Made by a program: the position numbers and the translations under genes. 57,824 nucleotides of DNA from Virgibacillus chiguensis (GTDB taxonomy: Bacteria; Bacillota; Bacilli; Bacillales; Amphibacillaceae), in NCBI RefSeq assembly GCF_900129865.1, contig NZ_FQXD01000021.1:1-57824 (forward strand). The letters are read 5' to 3'. This document shows positions 25,305 through 34,017 of this stretch, piece after piece. Every line of letters starts with the position of its first letter. Within the stretch, counting starts at the first letter, position 1. The notes below the pieces were generated by a model. The model did no database searches. It was not told the DNA's origin and saw only the letters and a program-made list of their open reading frames with translations.

Positions 25305-25997
25305 ATGCCTTCTTCATGGAAAAGGTCATTAGAACTAGCGTATACGAATCATTACATTATTACGAAAGTGAATGAACAGAAACCAGTTAATTGGTTACTA
25401 CTAGATGTAGGTTTAGAAAATGTGACAGAAGAGCATATTAACCAATCCTTAGATAATTTGCTCATTGGATTTAATCGATTGTTTAAGTATAAAAGTGTAA
25501 AGCAAGCTACATTAGGTTATTTTCGTATGCTGGATATAGTTAAACAAAATGATAGGTACCATCCTAAAATTCATGTGTTGCTGCCAACGATGAAAAGTTA
25601 TTTTCAAGGAAGATACTATATTAAACGTGATAAATGGTTAGAAATGTGGGCAAAAGCTTTAGGAGTTAATACGGATCTATATGTAAAGGTAAAAGTGATC
25701 CAACCTGAGGATAATAGTCAGCAAATGGTAGAGAAAATGGAACAAGGTTTAGCAGTACTTTTGGATGTACAAGAAACAAATAGGCCTAAAAAAGACAAGA
25801 AAATTATTGAGACACGAAGGTTAATTGGGTACAGTAGATTATTAAAAAAGGAAGCAGACCAACTACCTCCTGATTCAGATTTTTTCCTAGATATAGCTCA
25901 TTTACGTACAGACGATAGGATTGCAAATGTTGCTTTTGCCAACATGCTCACCTGGCACCCTGGCTTAAGAACAGAAAAAGAAAATCCTTTTATTTGA
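25305..25997 (+). CDS. Plasmid rolling-circle Rep homologue lacking catalytic residues
   Basis: A 230-residue protein resembling the Rep_1 (pUB110/pC194-type) rolling-circle initiators over most of their length: WKRSLELAYTNHYI, NEQKPVNWLLLDVGLENV, YHPKIHVLLP (the two metal-binding His), YYIKRDKWLEMWAKALGVN, ETRRLIGYSRLLKK. Three essential features are altered. The N-terminal CPxCxWRR zinc motif reads MPSSWKRS. The motif-1 FLTLT block reads LLLDV. The KYxVK block with the nicking tyrosine is replaced by sequence without Tyr (GLAVLLDVQE). The frame is intact and no plasmid genes or double-strand origin are nearby. It may therefore be an exapted or decaying Rep without nickase activity. ATG 25305 is the first start after an in-frame stop; the ribosome site is weak. 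Confidence 0.75.
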   Translation: MPSSWKRSLELAYTNHYIITKVNEQKPVNWLLLDVGLENVTEEHINQSLDNLLIGFNRLFKYKSVKQATLGYFRMLDIVKQNDRYHPKIHVLLPTMKSYFQGRYYIKRDKWLEMWAKALGVNTDLYVKVKVIQPEDNSQQMVEKMEQGLAVLLDVQETNRPKKDKKIIETRRLIGYSRLLKKEADQLPPDSDFFLDIAHLRTDDRIANVAFANMLTWHPGLRTEKENPFI

Positions 25998-26055
25998 AGG
26001 TAATGTCATAAGATAGCGGCTGCCTTCAATCTTTCTTGTTGGCTAGGAATTTATA

Positions 26056-26312
26056 AAATTTTGCAGCTGTGGATAAACTAACTAATTAAGTTATTTAGCC
26101 ACGTCCGGCTCCAGCGCCCAGCAACTAGGCGACTTCACTCCATTGTCCTAAGCTAAGTCGTCATCGGTTCGTTCTAAATAGGAAGGCCGACTAAAGAAGG
26201 GCTTGCCGGAGGGCGCCGGCATACTCCTGTTGCAGGAGCAGGCTTCCTAAAACTTTCGTTGATTTGTTCCACTCGCTACGTTGCTAACTGGGCGCCCCGA
26301 GCCTTTGTTCCG
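26056..26312 (+). repeat. Dispersed repeat family B, copy 1
   Basis: A GC-rich element of about 255 bp beginning TTTTGCAGCTGTGGATAAAC, with CCGGCTCCAGCGCCCAGCAA and, near the right end, TTGCTAACTGGGCGCCCCGA then GCCTTTGTTCC. The outer parts are complementary, so the transcript could fold into one long stem. A weakly family-A-like tail (GGCATAAAATTTTACGG) follows to about 26360. Otherwise the 660-bp gap between the Rep-like gene and padR shows no gene. Confidence 0.75.
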
Positions 26313-26722
26313 CTAAGAAGAAGGCATAAAATTTTACGGTTTATTTTGGATATAAGGTGCTGTAAGACTAGCCACTTTTGGGAGATGCAAAGTGGAAAGG
26401 CCTTAGTGATAGATAACAGCACCTAAAACCTCGATTTGTTAACTTCATAATTAGTGGAAGAAGAGTTGGCATGGGTGAAATGATACCGCACTATCTACCA
26501 ACAATACTAATTTATCCTTCCATATTGGAATATAAATGTCCCCTTGAAAAATAATAAATGAGTAAAATATCAATATAAAGTAATGAAAGGCTTGTAGGGA
26601 ATTCCTCGCTGTTTTAATGCCCATCACCTAAGAATGTAAATCTTTACCTACATACCTTGTGTTACGATGTATTATGTGTTACATTATATTTGAATAATAA
26701 GATAAAAAAAGAAGGTGCTGAA

Positions 26723-27085
26723 ATGGATAAAGAAATTATGAAAGGAAGTATTGATATCCTGCTATTGTCTCTCCTCCAGAATCGTGATATGTACGGCTAT
26801 GAGATGGTTAAGGCGTTGAAAAAAAATAGTAATGAATTGTATAACATGAGTGAAGGAACCTTGTACCCTGCTTTAAAGCGACTTGAGAAAAAAGGTTGGC
26901 TTCAATCTTATTGGGGAGATTCGGAAAGTGGAGGCAGACGGAAGTATTATCAAATTACCCAGCAGGGAAAAAACGAGCTAGGTAAAAAATTGCAAGAATG
27001 GAATCAAATTAGCCATTTAATTAAAGTATGTTCGGAGGGATTAGGTTGGAGTCAACAATCGAAGCCTACATTCACAAAATTGTAA
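26723..27085 (+). CDS. PadR-family transcriptional regulator
   Basis: A 120-residue PadR winged-helix protein: MKGSIDILLLSLLQNRDMYG, YEMVKALKKNS, MSEGTLYPALKRLEKKGWL, and GRRKYYQITQQGKNELG. ATG 26723 is used because AGAAGGTGCTGAA precedes it; codons to the left are not family-like. It overlaps the next gene by 40 nt. PadR repressors of this short type are commonly encoded with a HAAS-domain membrane protein, as here, and probably control their own operon. Confidence 0.92.
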   Translation: MDKEIMKGSIDILLLSLLQNRDMYGYEMVKALKKNSNELYNMSEGTLYPALKRLEKKGWLQSYWGDSESGGRRKYYQITQQGKNELGKKLQEWNQISHLIKVCSEGLGWSQQSKPTFTKL

Positions 27086-27816
27086 GTGAGTTACACTGTG
27101 GGGAAGAAGAAAAAAAGGACATGATAGATGAAATAAAAGATCATTTGTATTTGTTGATACAAGAATATAAGGAAGATGGGTATTCAAATGAAGTAGCCAT
27201 AAATAAAGCGTTAGAAACGTTTGGCGAACAAAAGCAATTAGCAAGAGGCTTACAGACATCTATTTCTCCTTTTCATAAAATATGCAAAATAACGACAGGC
27301 ATTTTTTTCGGATTATATGTCCTTATTCTATTTTTAAAATTCTTTTTGGAGCGCATGATTTTGACAGCGACTATAGCTAAAAGTGGTGACTTTTTCAACC
27401 CACATGTGGCTATTCCGGAAAATTTTACAGGCGTATTCGATATCGAGTACATTCATTTAAATGCTAATTTTTTGCCCTTTAAAACGACGTTACAATACAT
27501 CATGAATGCAGATTCATATAACGTATCCATTATTATTGAAAACACGATTGGGAATGCCCTTGTTTTTTTGCCGTTAGGAATCTTTCTGCCGCTATTATTC
27601 TCGAAGTGCCATTCCCTATTAAAAGTTTCTATAACTGTAACGATCATTATCTTGGTGATTGAAAGCTTGCAATTATTGTTATGCGTTGGTCAATTTGATG
27701 TGGATGACATTATCTTAGGAACGATTGGGAGTAGCATAGGATTTTTTTGTTTCCTATTTTTCCGGCGCATAAAGAATGAAATAACTGCCATACGACGTAT
27801 AGAAAAAGAATTATAA
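27046..27816 (+). CDS. HAAS-domain/VanZ-domain fusion membrane protein
   Basis: The N-terminal 80 residues form a HAAS-type domain (ESTIEAYIHKIVSELHCGEE, KKDMIDEIKDHLYLLIQEY, AINKALETFGEQKQLARGL). The remainder has about five membrane segments with VanZ features: LNANFLPFKTTLQYIMN, NTIGNALVFLPLGIFLPLLF, VIESLQLLLCVGQFDVDDIIL, GTIGSSIGF. TTG 27046 is preferred: GGAGGGATTAGG precedes it, and ATG 27028 lies before that ribosome site. The gene is translationally coupled to padR. VanZ proteins have been linked to glycopeptide or antimicrobial resistance; function here is unproven. Confidence 0.82.
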   Translation: MESTIEAYIHKIVSELHCGEEEKKDMIDEIKDHLYLLIQEYKEDGYSNEVAINKALETFGEQKQLARGLQTSISPFHKICKITTGIFFGLYVLILFLKFFLERMILTATIAKSGDFFNPHVAIPENFTGVFDIEYIHLNANFLPFKTTLQYIMNADSYNVSIIIENTIGNALVFLPLGIFLPLLFSKCHSLLKVSITVTIIILVIESLQLLLCVGQFDVDDIILGTIGSSIGFFCFLFFRRIKNEITAIRRIEKEL

Positions 27817-27838
27817 TATAAAGAATAGTGAGTTGTAG

Positions 27839-28342
27839 ATGATGAAAGCCATTATAAAAATAGGTTTATTTCTAGTATTATGTGTGTACGTAGTCATATT
27901 ATCAAAACTTGTCTTGTTTAAGTACCTTTCTTTGCATGAAATTCTAGCTCACTTTGCATTTCGTTATGAAGGTCCTACTTGGAATGAGCATAATTTAATT
28001 CCTTTTCAAACGATATTTTTCTATCTATTTTCTACAGATATTAATTTTTCTATAAGGGTTGAAAACTTGGTTGGTAATATTATAGGTTTTGCGCCTTTTG
28101 GTTTCCTCTTACCATTTATTTGGCGGAAATTTCACAAGTTAACTAACATTGTCCTTGCAACATTATGCTTAAGCTTTACGTTCGAGTTCGTACAACTGAT
28201 TTTCAAATTTGGTAGCTTTGATGTCGATGATTTGCTGTTAAATACACTTGGAGGAGTAATTGGCTATCTACCTATTTTAATATGTAAAGTGGTTATCCAG
28301 AATAGACAACAGCATAAGCTTATGGGAAGGGGAATTAAATAA
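27839..28342 (+). CDS. VanZ-family membrane protein
   Basis: A 167-residue stand-alone VanZ protein with about four membrane segments and the family pattern HNLIPFQTIFFYLF, VENLVGNIIGFAPFGFLLPF, FTFEFVQLIFKFGSFDVDDL, LLNTLGGVIGY. It resembles the C-terminal half of the preceding fusion, so the two may come from duplication of the VanZ part. ATG 27839 or 27842; the ribosome site is weak. It is the third gene of the padR operon. Confidence 0.85.
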   Translation: MMKAIIKIGLFLVLCVYVVILSKLVLFKYLSLHEILAHFAFRYEGPTWNEHNLIPFQTIFFYLFSTDINFSIRVENLVGNIIGFAPFGFLLPFIWRKFHKLTNIVLATLCLSFTFEFVQLIFKFGSFDVDDLLLNTLGGVIGYLPILICKVVIQNRQQHKLMGRGIK

Positions 28343-28619
28343 GTGTAGTGAAGTATACTGCACACCAAAGAGGAAAGTAGGCAATTCTTGTTGAAGGATA
28401 AAATGAAAGCATTTTATTTCGTCTCATTCATGAGCCTTTATAAAAGATTTAATTTCCAATCGTAGAAACAATGCGGGATTTTTTGGATAAATATCATACC
28501 TATTAAATAAGATTAAGATCGCAAATATTTTTGATAGATGGGCAGAATGAAGAACATGGAAATGCCAGAACGTAATATAAAAACGAATCGTCTACCAGAT
28601 GTAGAAGAGGGAGCTAGCG

Positions 28620-29180
28620 ATGAGAAGATTAGTAGTCATAACTGTCGGTAAAACGCATAGTGGAAAATCAACATTTGCTAAGGAGTTAGAAAAACAGTTG
28701 AGCAATTCGCTTATTATGGATCAGGATAACCACGCAGCATTTATTCATACATATTATCCGAAACTTCAACCAACAATAGGGCTAAATAAGCTTAAATATG
28801 CAATATCGCAATTAATTGTTGACTACACAAAAGAGAATACAAATTTTCATCTTATTATATGTAACTCAAACCGAAGTAAGGCAGGAAGGAAATACTTGCT
28901 TGAACAACTGTTTCCTAAGGGGCAATTTATTCGTATAGTAGTTCATTTTCATATTCCAGATGAGGTACTGCAAAAGCGAATAAAAAGCACTCAGCGAAGT
29001 ACGAATATATTAAGAAGTGCAAAAGATTTTGCAGAAGTACTTGCTCGTCAAAACGCTCTTTCTATTTATGAGGATACAGCTGCCCCTACAGCAGATGAAG
29101 CAGATTATCTCTTTACAATGAAAAATAATGAAGAAGTTGATGCTATCATCAAGCGCATTGTTCAGCTTGCTTCTGGTTAA
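28620..29180 (+). CDS. P-loop ATP-binding protein (kinase-like)
   Basis: A 186-residue P-loop protein with Walker A GKTHSGKST near the N-terminus, followed by MDQDNHAAFIHTYYP (possible Walker B/acceptor region), IICNSNRSKAGRKYL and a C-terminal nucleotide-kinase-like lid (ADEADYLFTMKNNEE). The pattern is that of small AAA/zeta-toxin-type or uncharacterised nucleotide kinases of bacilli. The substrate is not predictable. ATG 28620 follows GAGGGAGCTAGC. The 277 bp upstream hold no evident gene. Confidence 0.75.
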   Translation: MRRLVVITVGKTHSGKSTFAKELEKQLSNSLIMDQDNHAAFIHTYYPKLQPTIGLNKLKYAISQLIVDYTKENTNFHLIICNSNRSKAGRKYLLEQLFPKGQFIRIVVHFHIPDEVLQKRIKSTQRSTNILRSAKDFAEVLARQNALSIYEDTAAPTADEADYLFTMKNNEEVDAIIKRIVQLASG

Positions 29181-29341
29181 AAGGAAAAATAAAAAGAAAA
29201 CAAACAGATAAAAGCTTTTTAAAATCTGCATGTATTCAAAGGTGTTAGACTGAAAGCTGTATGGAACAATCATTAATAATCATCGCATAGGTAAATGGTT
29301 ATGTTCTATCTTATTTTCGTCTCATCATTCACTGGCATAAG

Positions 29342-30190
29342 CTAGTTGCTCATTTCGAGGAGAATACTATGGATTATCCCGATATAATTGGCGTTTCTCC
29401 AAATAGTAATTGCTTTTAGTTCAGGATATTTTCTCATTAAAAAGTGAAGGAGTTCATAGCCAATAAAATATCCTAAACGAGAGTAACCAAATTGAGTTCC
29501 ACCATATATCGAAAACCATTCTCGATATATTCGGTCTTCATGACATGTTTGCATATCTGACAAAAAGGCGCGAATGATTTCTCGCTTATGTTGTTTTGAA
29601 AAAGCTAACCACCTTTCTCCAGTATCATCATATGTGAAATAAGCGCCTTGATTCTTGGAAATTTCTAGTTGCTTCGATAAATAGGTTGCACTTCCTTCTT
29701 GAAATAAAGTTGTATATGGATGGAACCACGGTATAGTCACCCAGTCTACCTCTCTTTGCTCTGATAACATATGATGTAGTACATGACCGAATTCATGGGC
29801 AATAATAACTTTTAAGTGTTCATCAACTGGTGATAATTTCTCTAAGCAAAAGGTGACATCTGGTATAGGTTGACGATGGGTAAATGCATTAGAACCGTAT
29901 AATCCAACAATAATATGTACGTTATTGTTAAAAATAATAGGATATTTTTGTTCATACGCAGACGTGATCGTGTACAGATGTTTTTCTATGTTTTGATTGG
30001 CTATTTTCATTGTATTCATATGACTTGAGTACTTTTGCAGGGCTGTTTTTCTTTTTTGTTCCGGGTTCTTACAATGATATAAAAAATATTCCTTAAATTG
30101 TAGCGGATAGGTAGCATGATATGTATGTAAAAATGATACATTTGGTTGATAATTATTTATGAAATATGGCGCTGTATTATAAATGTTCAT
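29342..30190 (-). CDS. HEXXH zinc metalloprotease-like protein (DUF2268 type)
   Basis: A 282-residue soluble protein with the zinc motif VIIAHEFGHVLHH and a downstream Glu-containing block LFQEGSATYLSKQLE that provides the third ligand, the pattern of DUF2268 and related gluzincin-like predicted proteases. No signal peptide or membrane segment is visible, so it is probably cytoplasmic. ATG 30190 follows GGGAGGATGTTATC. It is convergent with the P-loop gene and alone on its strand. Substrate unknown. Confidence 0.85.
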   Translation of the reverse strand: MNIYNTAPYFINNYQPNVSFLHTYHATYPLQFKEYFLYHCKNPEQKRKTALQKYSSHMNTMKIANQNIEKHLYTITSAYEQKYPIIFNNNVHIIVGLYGSNAFTHRQPIPDVTFCLEKLSPVDEHLKVIIAHEFGHVLHHMLSEQREVDWVTIPWFHPYTTLFQEGSATYLSKQLEISKNQGAYFTYDDTGERWLAFSKQHKREIIRAFLSDMQTCHEDRIYREWFSIYGGTQFGYSRLGYFIGYELLHFLMRKYPELKAITIWRNANYIGIIHSILLEMSN

Positions 30191-30508
30191 GATAACATCC
30201 TCCCTACAATTTTTTGGCTTACAGGATAGGAAAAAAAGGCTGTCGCCATAAGCCCTGGCAACAAGGGATGTCTTCTAAAATTTTCATCCCGCTAGTCCTC
30301 CAATTAAAAGTGTAAAGTGTCCTCACTAGATTGCCTTTACACATGATTTCGACTTTTATTTCCATTATCCTGCCTGTTAGTAAAAAGTAGTTTTCCTGTG
30401 CGTTGTAAACCGGAAATAAATTCGTTAGTATAGACATGTACTTTTTTAGTATGCAATGAAAAAAATAATTGCTGTTAGAAAAGGTATAGTACATATGGAA
30501 GATGCGAC

Positions 30509-30721
30509 GTGGGTGCCTGGGGATACGCTGTAGAAACTTGGACATTAGGGATCGATTCAGCTGATCGAGAGGAATTTGAAGATAAATTAAATGAATACGA
30601 AAAACAAGGTTGGGAATTAGTAAACGTTTTCCTTCAAATTGGAGGTAGTATGAGGGATATTAGTGTGAACTTTAATCAAATCTTTTTAAATGAAAAGCGA
30701 TATAAAGAATGTAAAATGTAG
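30509..30721 (+). CDS. Small DUF4177-like protein
   Basis: A 70-residue protein with the DUF4177 pattern: a hydrophobic strand (GYAVETWTLGID), a charged helix (EEFEDKLNEYEKQG), then WELVNVFLQIGG. GTG 30509 is the reported start but it has no clear ribosome site, so the start is uncertain. Family members are small intracellular proteins of unknown role. A hairpin terminator follows. Confidence 0.65.
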   Translation: MGAWGYAVETWTLGIDSADREEFEDKLNEYEKQGWELVNVFLQIGGSMRDISVNFNQIFLNEKRYKECKM

Positions 30722-30744
30722 AAAGATGTTCAAATTATATTTAA

Positions 30745-30779
30745 AGGAACTCCCCGTCATTGCTCTGATGGGAGTTCCT
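30745..30779. terminator. Convergent terminator
   Basis: AGGAACTCCC and GGGAGTTCCT form a perfect 10-bp stem between the DUF4177-like gene and the minus-strand methyltransferase. Confidence 0.75.
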
Positions 30780-30837
30780 CTCTAAATCAAAACTTGTCAG
30801 CGGATGATATTTTTAAAAATGCTTATCCAACAACCCT

Positions 30838-31887
30838 CTAAGCCTTGGAGCGGTATTCTAGATTATGTTTTTTCAACGTTTTGTCAGTACCAAATAAAAA
30901 GTGCTTTTCCATATTTGGCGAGTATTTGGAATTAACCGTTTCTTTACCGACAGCTTCTGCAACAGCACGTAACATTGCAGGCGATGCGCCACAGCATAGA
31001 CCAATATAGTTCACACCGATGTCTTTTGCTTTTTTCGCCCAAGCTGCTAATTCGTAGCGGTTGTGGTAAAGTGGATCAAGTGCCGTTGGGAACGTCGTTT
31101 CTGTAGGTAAATGGCAACTGCAGCCTCCATCCGGCAAATTGAAAAAGGTTGGGTGTGCCTCTGTTGTTCGATAAGGTATTGGTAATGCCCCAATATAACC
31201 TTTGACTGCATCTCTTATTTTAGCTACAAAGGGCTGGATGGTATCAGGGCCACGGAAGCAATTCATTCCGACGACGAGCGCTCCTTTTTCAGATAGTAAT
31301 TGGCAAGCTTCCTCCACGGTATACCCGTCCCTTAGAATGTTTTCGCCCATAAGACCAAAAGTGATGACGGCAGGAAGATCTTGTTTCGTAATTTCTTCTA
31401 AAGCGATTAGAGCTTCTTCATAATAATAAAATGTTTCTCCGTTTACGAAATCAACACCTTCTTCTTTACACCATTGCACCATCTCGGCGAAAATACTCCT
31501 TACTTGCTCTTTGGAAGCTGGGTCATTCGGATCGAAAATATTCGTGTTAGAAATATTTCCAGCAACGAGTGCTTCTTCTACAGGATGTTCTTTGGCGACT
31601 TCTTTTGCTAGCTGAATGGCGTTCCTGTTTAACGGCTCGAGCAATTCTTCCTTACCAATGATTCGCATCTTCTCTCGGTTTCCGTTGTAAGTAAATGCGA
31701 GTACGACGTCTGAGCCTGCATTCTTAAAATCGCGATAAGCTTGTTTCAGAGCTTGCGGATTATCTAATGCGACTTCTGGTACAAAAGAACCTGCTTGTAA
31801 ATATCCTCTGCGCTCTAATTCAAATAAATAACCTTCCCCAACAATAACCGTACCTTCCTGTAATCTTTGTTGTAAGCTGCGTTTCAT
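30838..31887 (-). CDS. Homocysteine S-methyltransferase (betaine-type)
   Basis: A zinc-dependent homocysteine methyltransferase of 349 residues. Zinc ligands are the Cys in VGMNCFRGPD and the Cys pair in GLCCGASPAM, as in betaine-homocysteine methyltransferases. Other blocks are VIVGEGYLFELERRGYLQAG, FVNGETFYYYEEA and AVITFGLMGE. It would make methionine from homocysteine, with betaine the likely donor in a salt-tolerant Bacillaceae that stores betaine (inference). ATG 31887 follows AAAGGAGGAG. It is preceded by its own SAM-I riboswitch and promoter, so expression should rise when SAM is low, together with metI next door. Confidence 0.9.
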   Translation of the reverse strand: MKRSLQQRLQEGTVIVGEGYLFELERRGYLQAGSFVPEVALDNPQALKQAYRDFKNAGSDVVLAFTYNGNREKMRIIGKEELLEPLNRNAIQLAKEVAKEHPVEEALVAGNISNTNIFDPNDPASKEQVRSIFAEMVQWCKEEGVDFVNGETFYYYEEALIALEEITKQDLPAVITFGLMGENILRDGYTVEEACQLLSEKGALVVGMNCFRGPDTIQPFVAKIRDAVKGYIGALPIPYRTTEAHPTFFNLPDGGCSCHLPTETTFPTALDPLYHNRYELAAWAKKAKDIGVNYIGLCCGASPAMLRAVAEAVGKETVNSKYSPNMEKHFLFGTDKTLKKHNLEYRSKA

Positions 31888-32065
31888 GTTAAACTCCTCC
31901 TTTTATTTTGAAACCTTTGCTTCGTAAAAAATGTGGTACAAAGTATATAGCAAGAGCCACCACTTCGATATTTACTTCATGGTAAAATTACCCCCCCTTT
32001 CATTAAAAAATCGTTTTTTTAGCTGCTTCACCTATGTGAGCTTCCATCGCGAATTATTGGAACAT

Positions 32066-32215
32066 AAAAACCCCCTTCTTATGAATAAGAAGAGGATAGA
32101 TTCCAAATGGCGACTCTTCTTATCTTCAAGCGTTACGCTTCTGGAATTAGCACAGTGCAAAAGATGCCTGTTGCTGAGGTATCAAAGGGCCAGTCCCTCC
32201 ACCTCTCTGGATAAG
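32066..32215 (-). promoter_or_regulatory. SAM-I (S-box) riboswitch of the methyltransferase gene
   Basis: On the minus strand the aptamer starts CTTATCCAGAG.GGTGGAGG (32215 leftwards), continues GACTGGCCC, GATACCTCAGCAAC and GAAGCGTAACGCTTGAAGAT, and ends in an intrinsic terminator (CTTCTTAT/ATAAGAAGG then TTTTT at 32066-32094). High SAM should terminate transcription. Confidence 0.95.
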
Positions 32216-32318
32216 ATAAATCCTATAAAGTTGTGGAATAATAAAGATTTACAGTTGACGGTTAAAGAAACCATTAAATTGAAGTTTGTAAATTATTATT
32301 ATTCTGAATGTAAGTTAT

Positions 32319-32347
32319 ACTATAAACGGAAAAAAATTCAATGTCAA
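32319..32347 (-). promoter_or_regulatory. Promoter upstream of the first S-box
   Basis: On the minus strand TTGACA is followed after 17 nt by TATAGT. Transcription would start near 32312, about 100 nt before the conserved aptamer. Confidence 0.75.
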
Positions 32348-32451
32348 CCTATTTCGAAAAAATAGTTATGGTTAGCTTTGGGTGAGAGCTAGCACCCTAT
32401 TTACTATGAATTAAATAAAACTTTTGTTATAAAGTCCCGGCAAGCCCAAAT

Positions 32452-33552
32452 TTAAAATGCCTGTAATGCGTTCTGCAAATCATGTTTTAAATCATTCACA
32501 TGCTCTATTCCGACAGAAAAGCGTAATAAACAGTCATCAATGCCACGCTTAGTACGTTTATTAATGGGAATATCCGCATGCGTTTGTGTTGCTGGATACG
32601 TGATAAAACTTTCCACACCACCTAGACTTTCAGCGAAGGTAATCAGTTGTAATTGCTGTAAAAAAGGATCTACACACTTGTTATCATGTAAACGAAAAGA
32701 TAACATACCACCTTTACCAGGATAAAGCACCTCTTTTACTGCTTGATGGTTGTTTAAAAAATCGGCTAACTCTTGGGCATTTGTTTCGTGCTTTTCCATA
32801 CGCAAGGATAGCGTTTTTAATCCTCTAATTAACAGCCAACTGTCAAATGGAGAGAGTACTGCCCCAGATGTATTATGCATTATAGCAAGTTGTTCACAGA
32901 TCGGTTCATCGTCGGTAACTACTAAACCAGCTAATACGTCATTGTGCCCACCAATATACTTTGTTGCACTATGAATAACAATATCAGCGCCAAGTTCTAA
33001 AGGGCGTTGCAAATAGGGTGTAAGGAATGTGTTGTCAACAATAAGCAATAGATCATGTTTTTTAGTTAGATGAGCAATAGAGGTAATATCTATTTCCTGC
33101 ATTAATGGATTTGTCGGTGTTTCAATAAATATTGCTTTTGTTTTATTCGTTATATTTGTTTCCGTTTCTTTGAAATTGGTAAAGGGATCATAACAGATGT
33201 TAAAATGGTATGCTCTTGTGTACTGTTCCAACAAACGATACGTCCCACCATAAATATCTTCTGAAGCAATGATTTCATCACCAGCTTGAAAAAGGGAAAG
33301 AACAAGCTGTATAGCTGCCATGCCTGAACTACAAGCAAAAGCTTGCTTACCAGATTCTAACTTCGCAACACCTTCTTCTAACAGGGATCGAGTTGGATTT
33401 TTCGTGCGACTGTAATCATACCCGGTTGACTGTCCAATGCCATCATGTTTGAATGCAGTTGATAAATAAATAGGTGGATTAACTGCTCCAGTACGAAGAT
33501 CACTTCGGTTTCCTAGTTGCACCATGCTAGTTTCACGTGTTTGTTGTAACAC
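32452..33552 (-). CDS. metI: Cystathionine gamma-synthase / O-acetylhomoserine thiolyase
   Basis: A PLP enzyme of methionine synthesis (366 residues) close to B. subtilis MetI. Evidence: YSRTKNPTRSLLEEGVAKLE, ACSSGMAAIQL, DNTFLTPYLQRPLELGAD, the PLP lysine in HSATKYIGGHND, and YPGKGGMLSFRL, where the MetI subgroup lacks the insertion seen in other gamma-synthases. It ends SLGGVESFITYPATQTHAD and LRFSVGIEH. GTG 33552 is the start because AAGGAGATGATAAA precedes it. The companion beta-lyase metC is not adjacent. It is controlled by its own S-box. Confidence 0.93.
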   Translation of the reverse strand: MLQQTRETSMVQLGNRSDLRTGAVNPPIYLSTAFKHDGIGQSTGYDYSRTKNPTRSLLEEGVAKLESGKQAFACSSGMAAIQLVLSLFQAGDEIIASEDIYGGTYRLLEQYTRAYHFNICYDPFTNFKETETNITNKTKAIFIETPTNPLMQEIDITSIAHLTKKHDLLLIVDNTFLTPYLQRPLELGADIVIHSATKYIGGHNDVLAGLVVTDDEPICEQLAIMHNTSGAVLSPFDSWLLIRGLKTLSLRMEKHETNAQELADFLNNHQAVKEVLYPGKGGMLSFRLHDNKCVDPFLQQLQLITFAESLGGVESFITYPATQTHADIPINKRTKRGIDDCLLRFSVGIEHVNDLKHDLQNALQAF

Positions 33553-33589
33553 TTTATCATCTCCTTAAAAATGGTTACAAGGAGAGGAT

Positions 33590-33747
33590 GCAAAAAACCT
33601 CTCCTTGAAATAAGAAGAGGTTTCCTAATATGTTGAAAAGGATCTTCTTCTTATCTTCAAGCGCTATGCTTCTGGAATTGGCACAGTACCGCATGCGGTC
33701 TGTTGCCGAGGTATCAAAGGGCCAGTCCCTCCACCTCTCTGGATAAG
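33590..33747 (-). promoter_or_regulatory. SAM-I (S-box) riboswitch of metI
   Basis: Minus strand from 33747: CTTATCCAGAG.GGTGGAGG, GACTGGCCCTTTGATACC, CGGCAACAG, GAAGCATAGCGCTTGAAG. The terminator ACCTCTTCTT/AAGGAGAGGT is followed by six T (33594-33622). The aptamer core matches the neighbouring S-box, with differences in the variable P3 and P4 tips. Confidence 0.95.
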
Positions 33748-33781
33748 AAAATTTTTATTAAATTTTAAAAGATTGAATTTT

Positions 33782-33810
33782 AGAATACAATGAAGTTCCA
33801 TAAAAGTCAA
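33782..33810 (-). promoter_or_regulatory. Promoter of metI
   Basis: On the minus strand TTGACT and TATTCT with a 17-nt spacer, ending 35 bp upstream of the S-box aptamer. Confidence 0.7.
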
Positions 33811-34017
33811 GGGGATTTTGTCTCCACAATTTAAGGGTTCGGCTTCTTCCAACTGTGGTGAATCTTTTTTGTGCTCGAAACGTAGCCAGAATAATATAGT
33901 TTTTGCGGAAGGTTCTCATCGTGGTAATCATTCACCAAAAGATTATGAAAGATGTATAATTGGAGGAATGAACTTGCGTAGCCAATGTATTTGCTCGTAG
34001 AATAAAAATAAAAAGGT

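Noticed and set aside
28560-28660. Short frame MKNMEMPERN.. overlapping the P-loop gene start
   Set aside because: About 34 codons, overlaps the following gene out of frame, and has no recognisable ribosome site; most likely chance.
31931-32365. Plus-strand open frame across the first S-box
   Set aside because: It runs antisense to a well-defined SAM-I riboswitch and its promoter, without a ribosome site.
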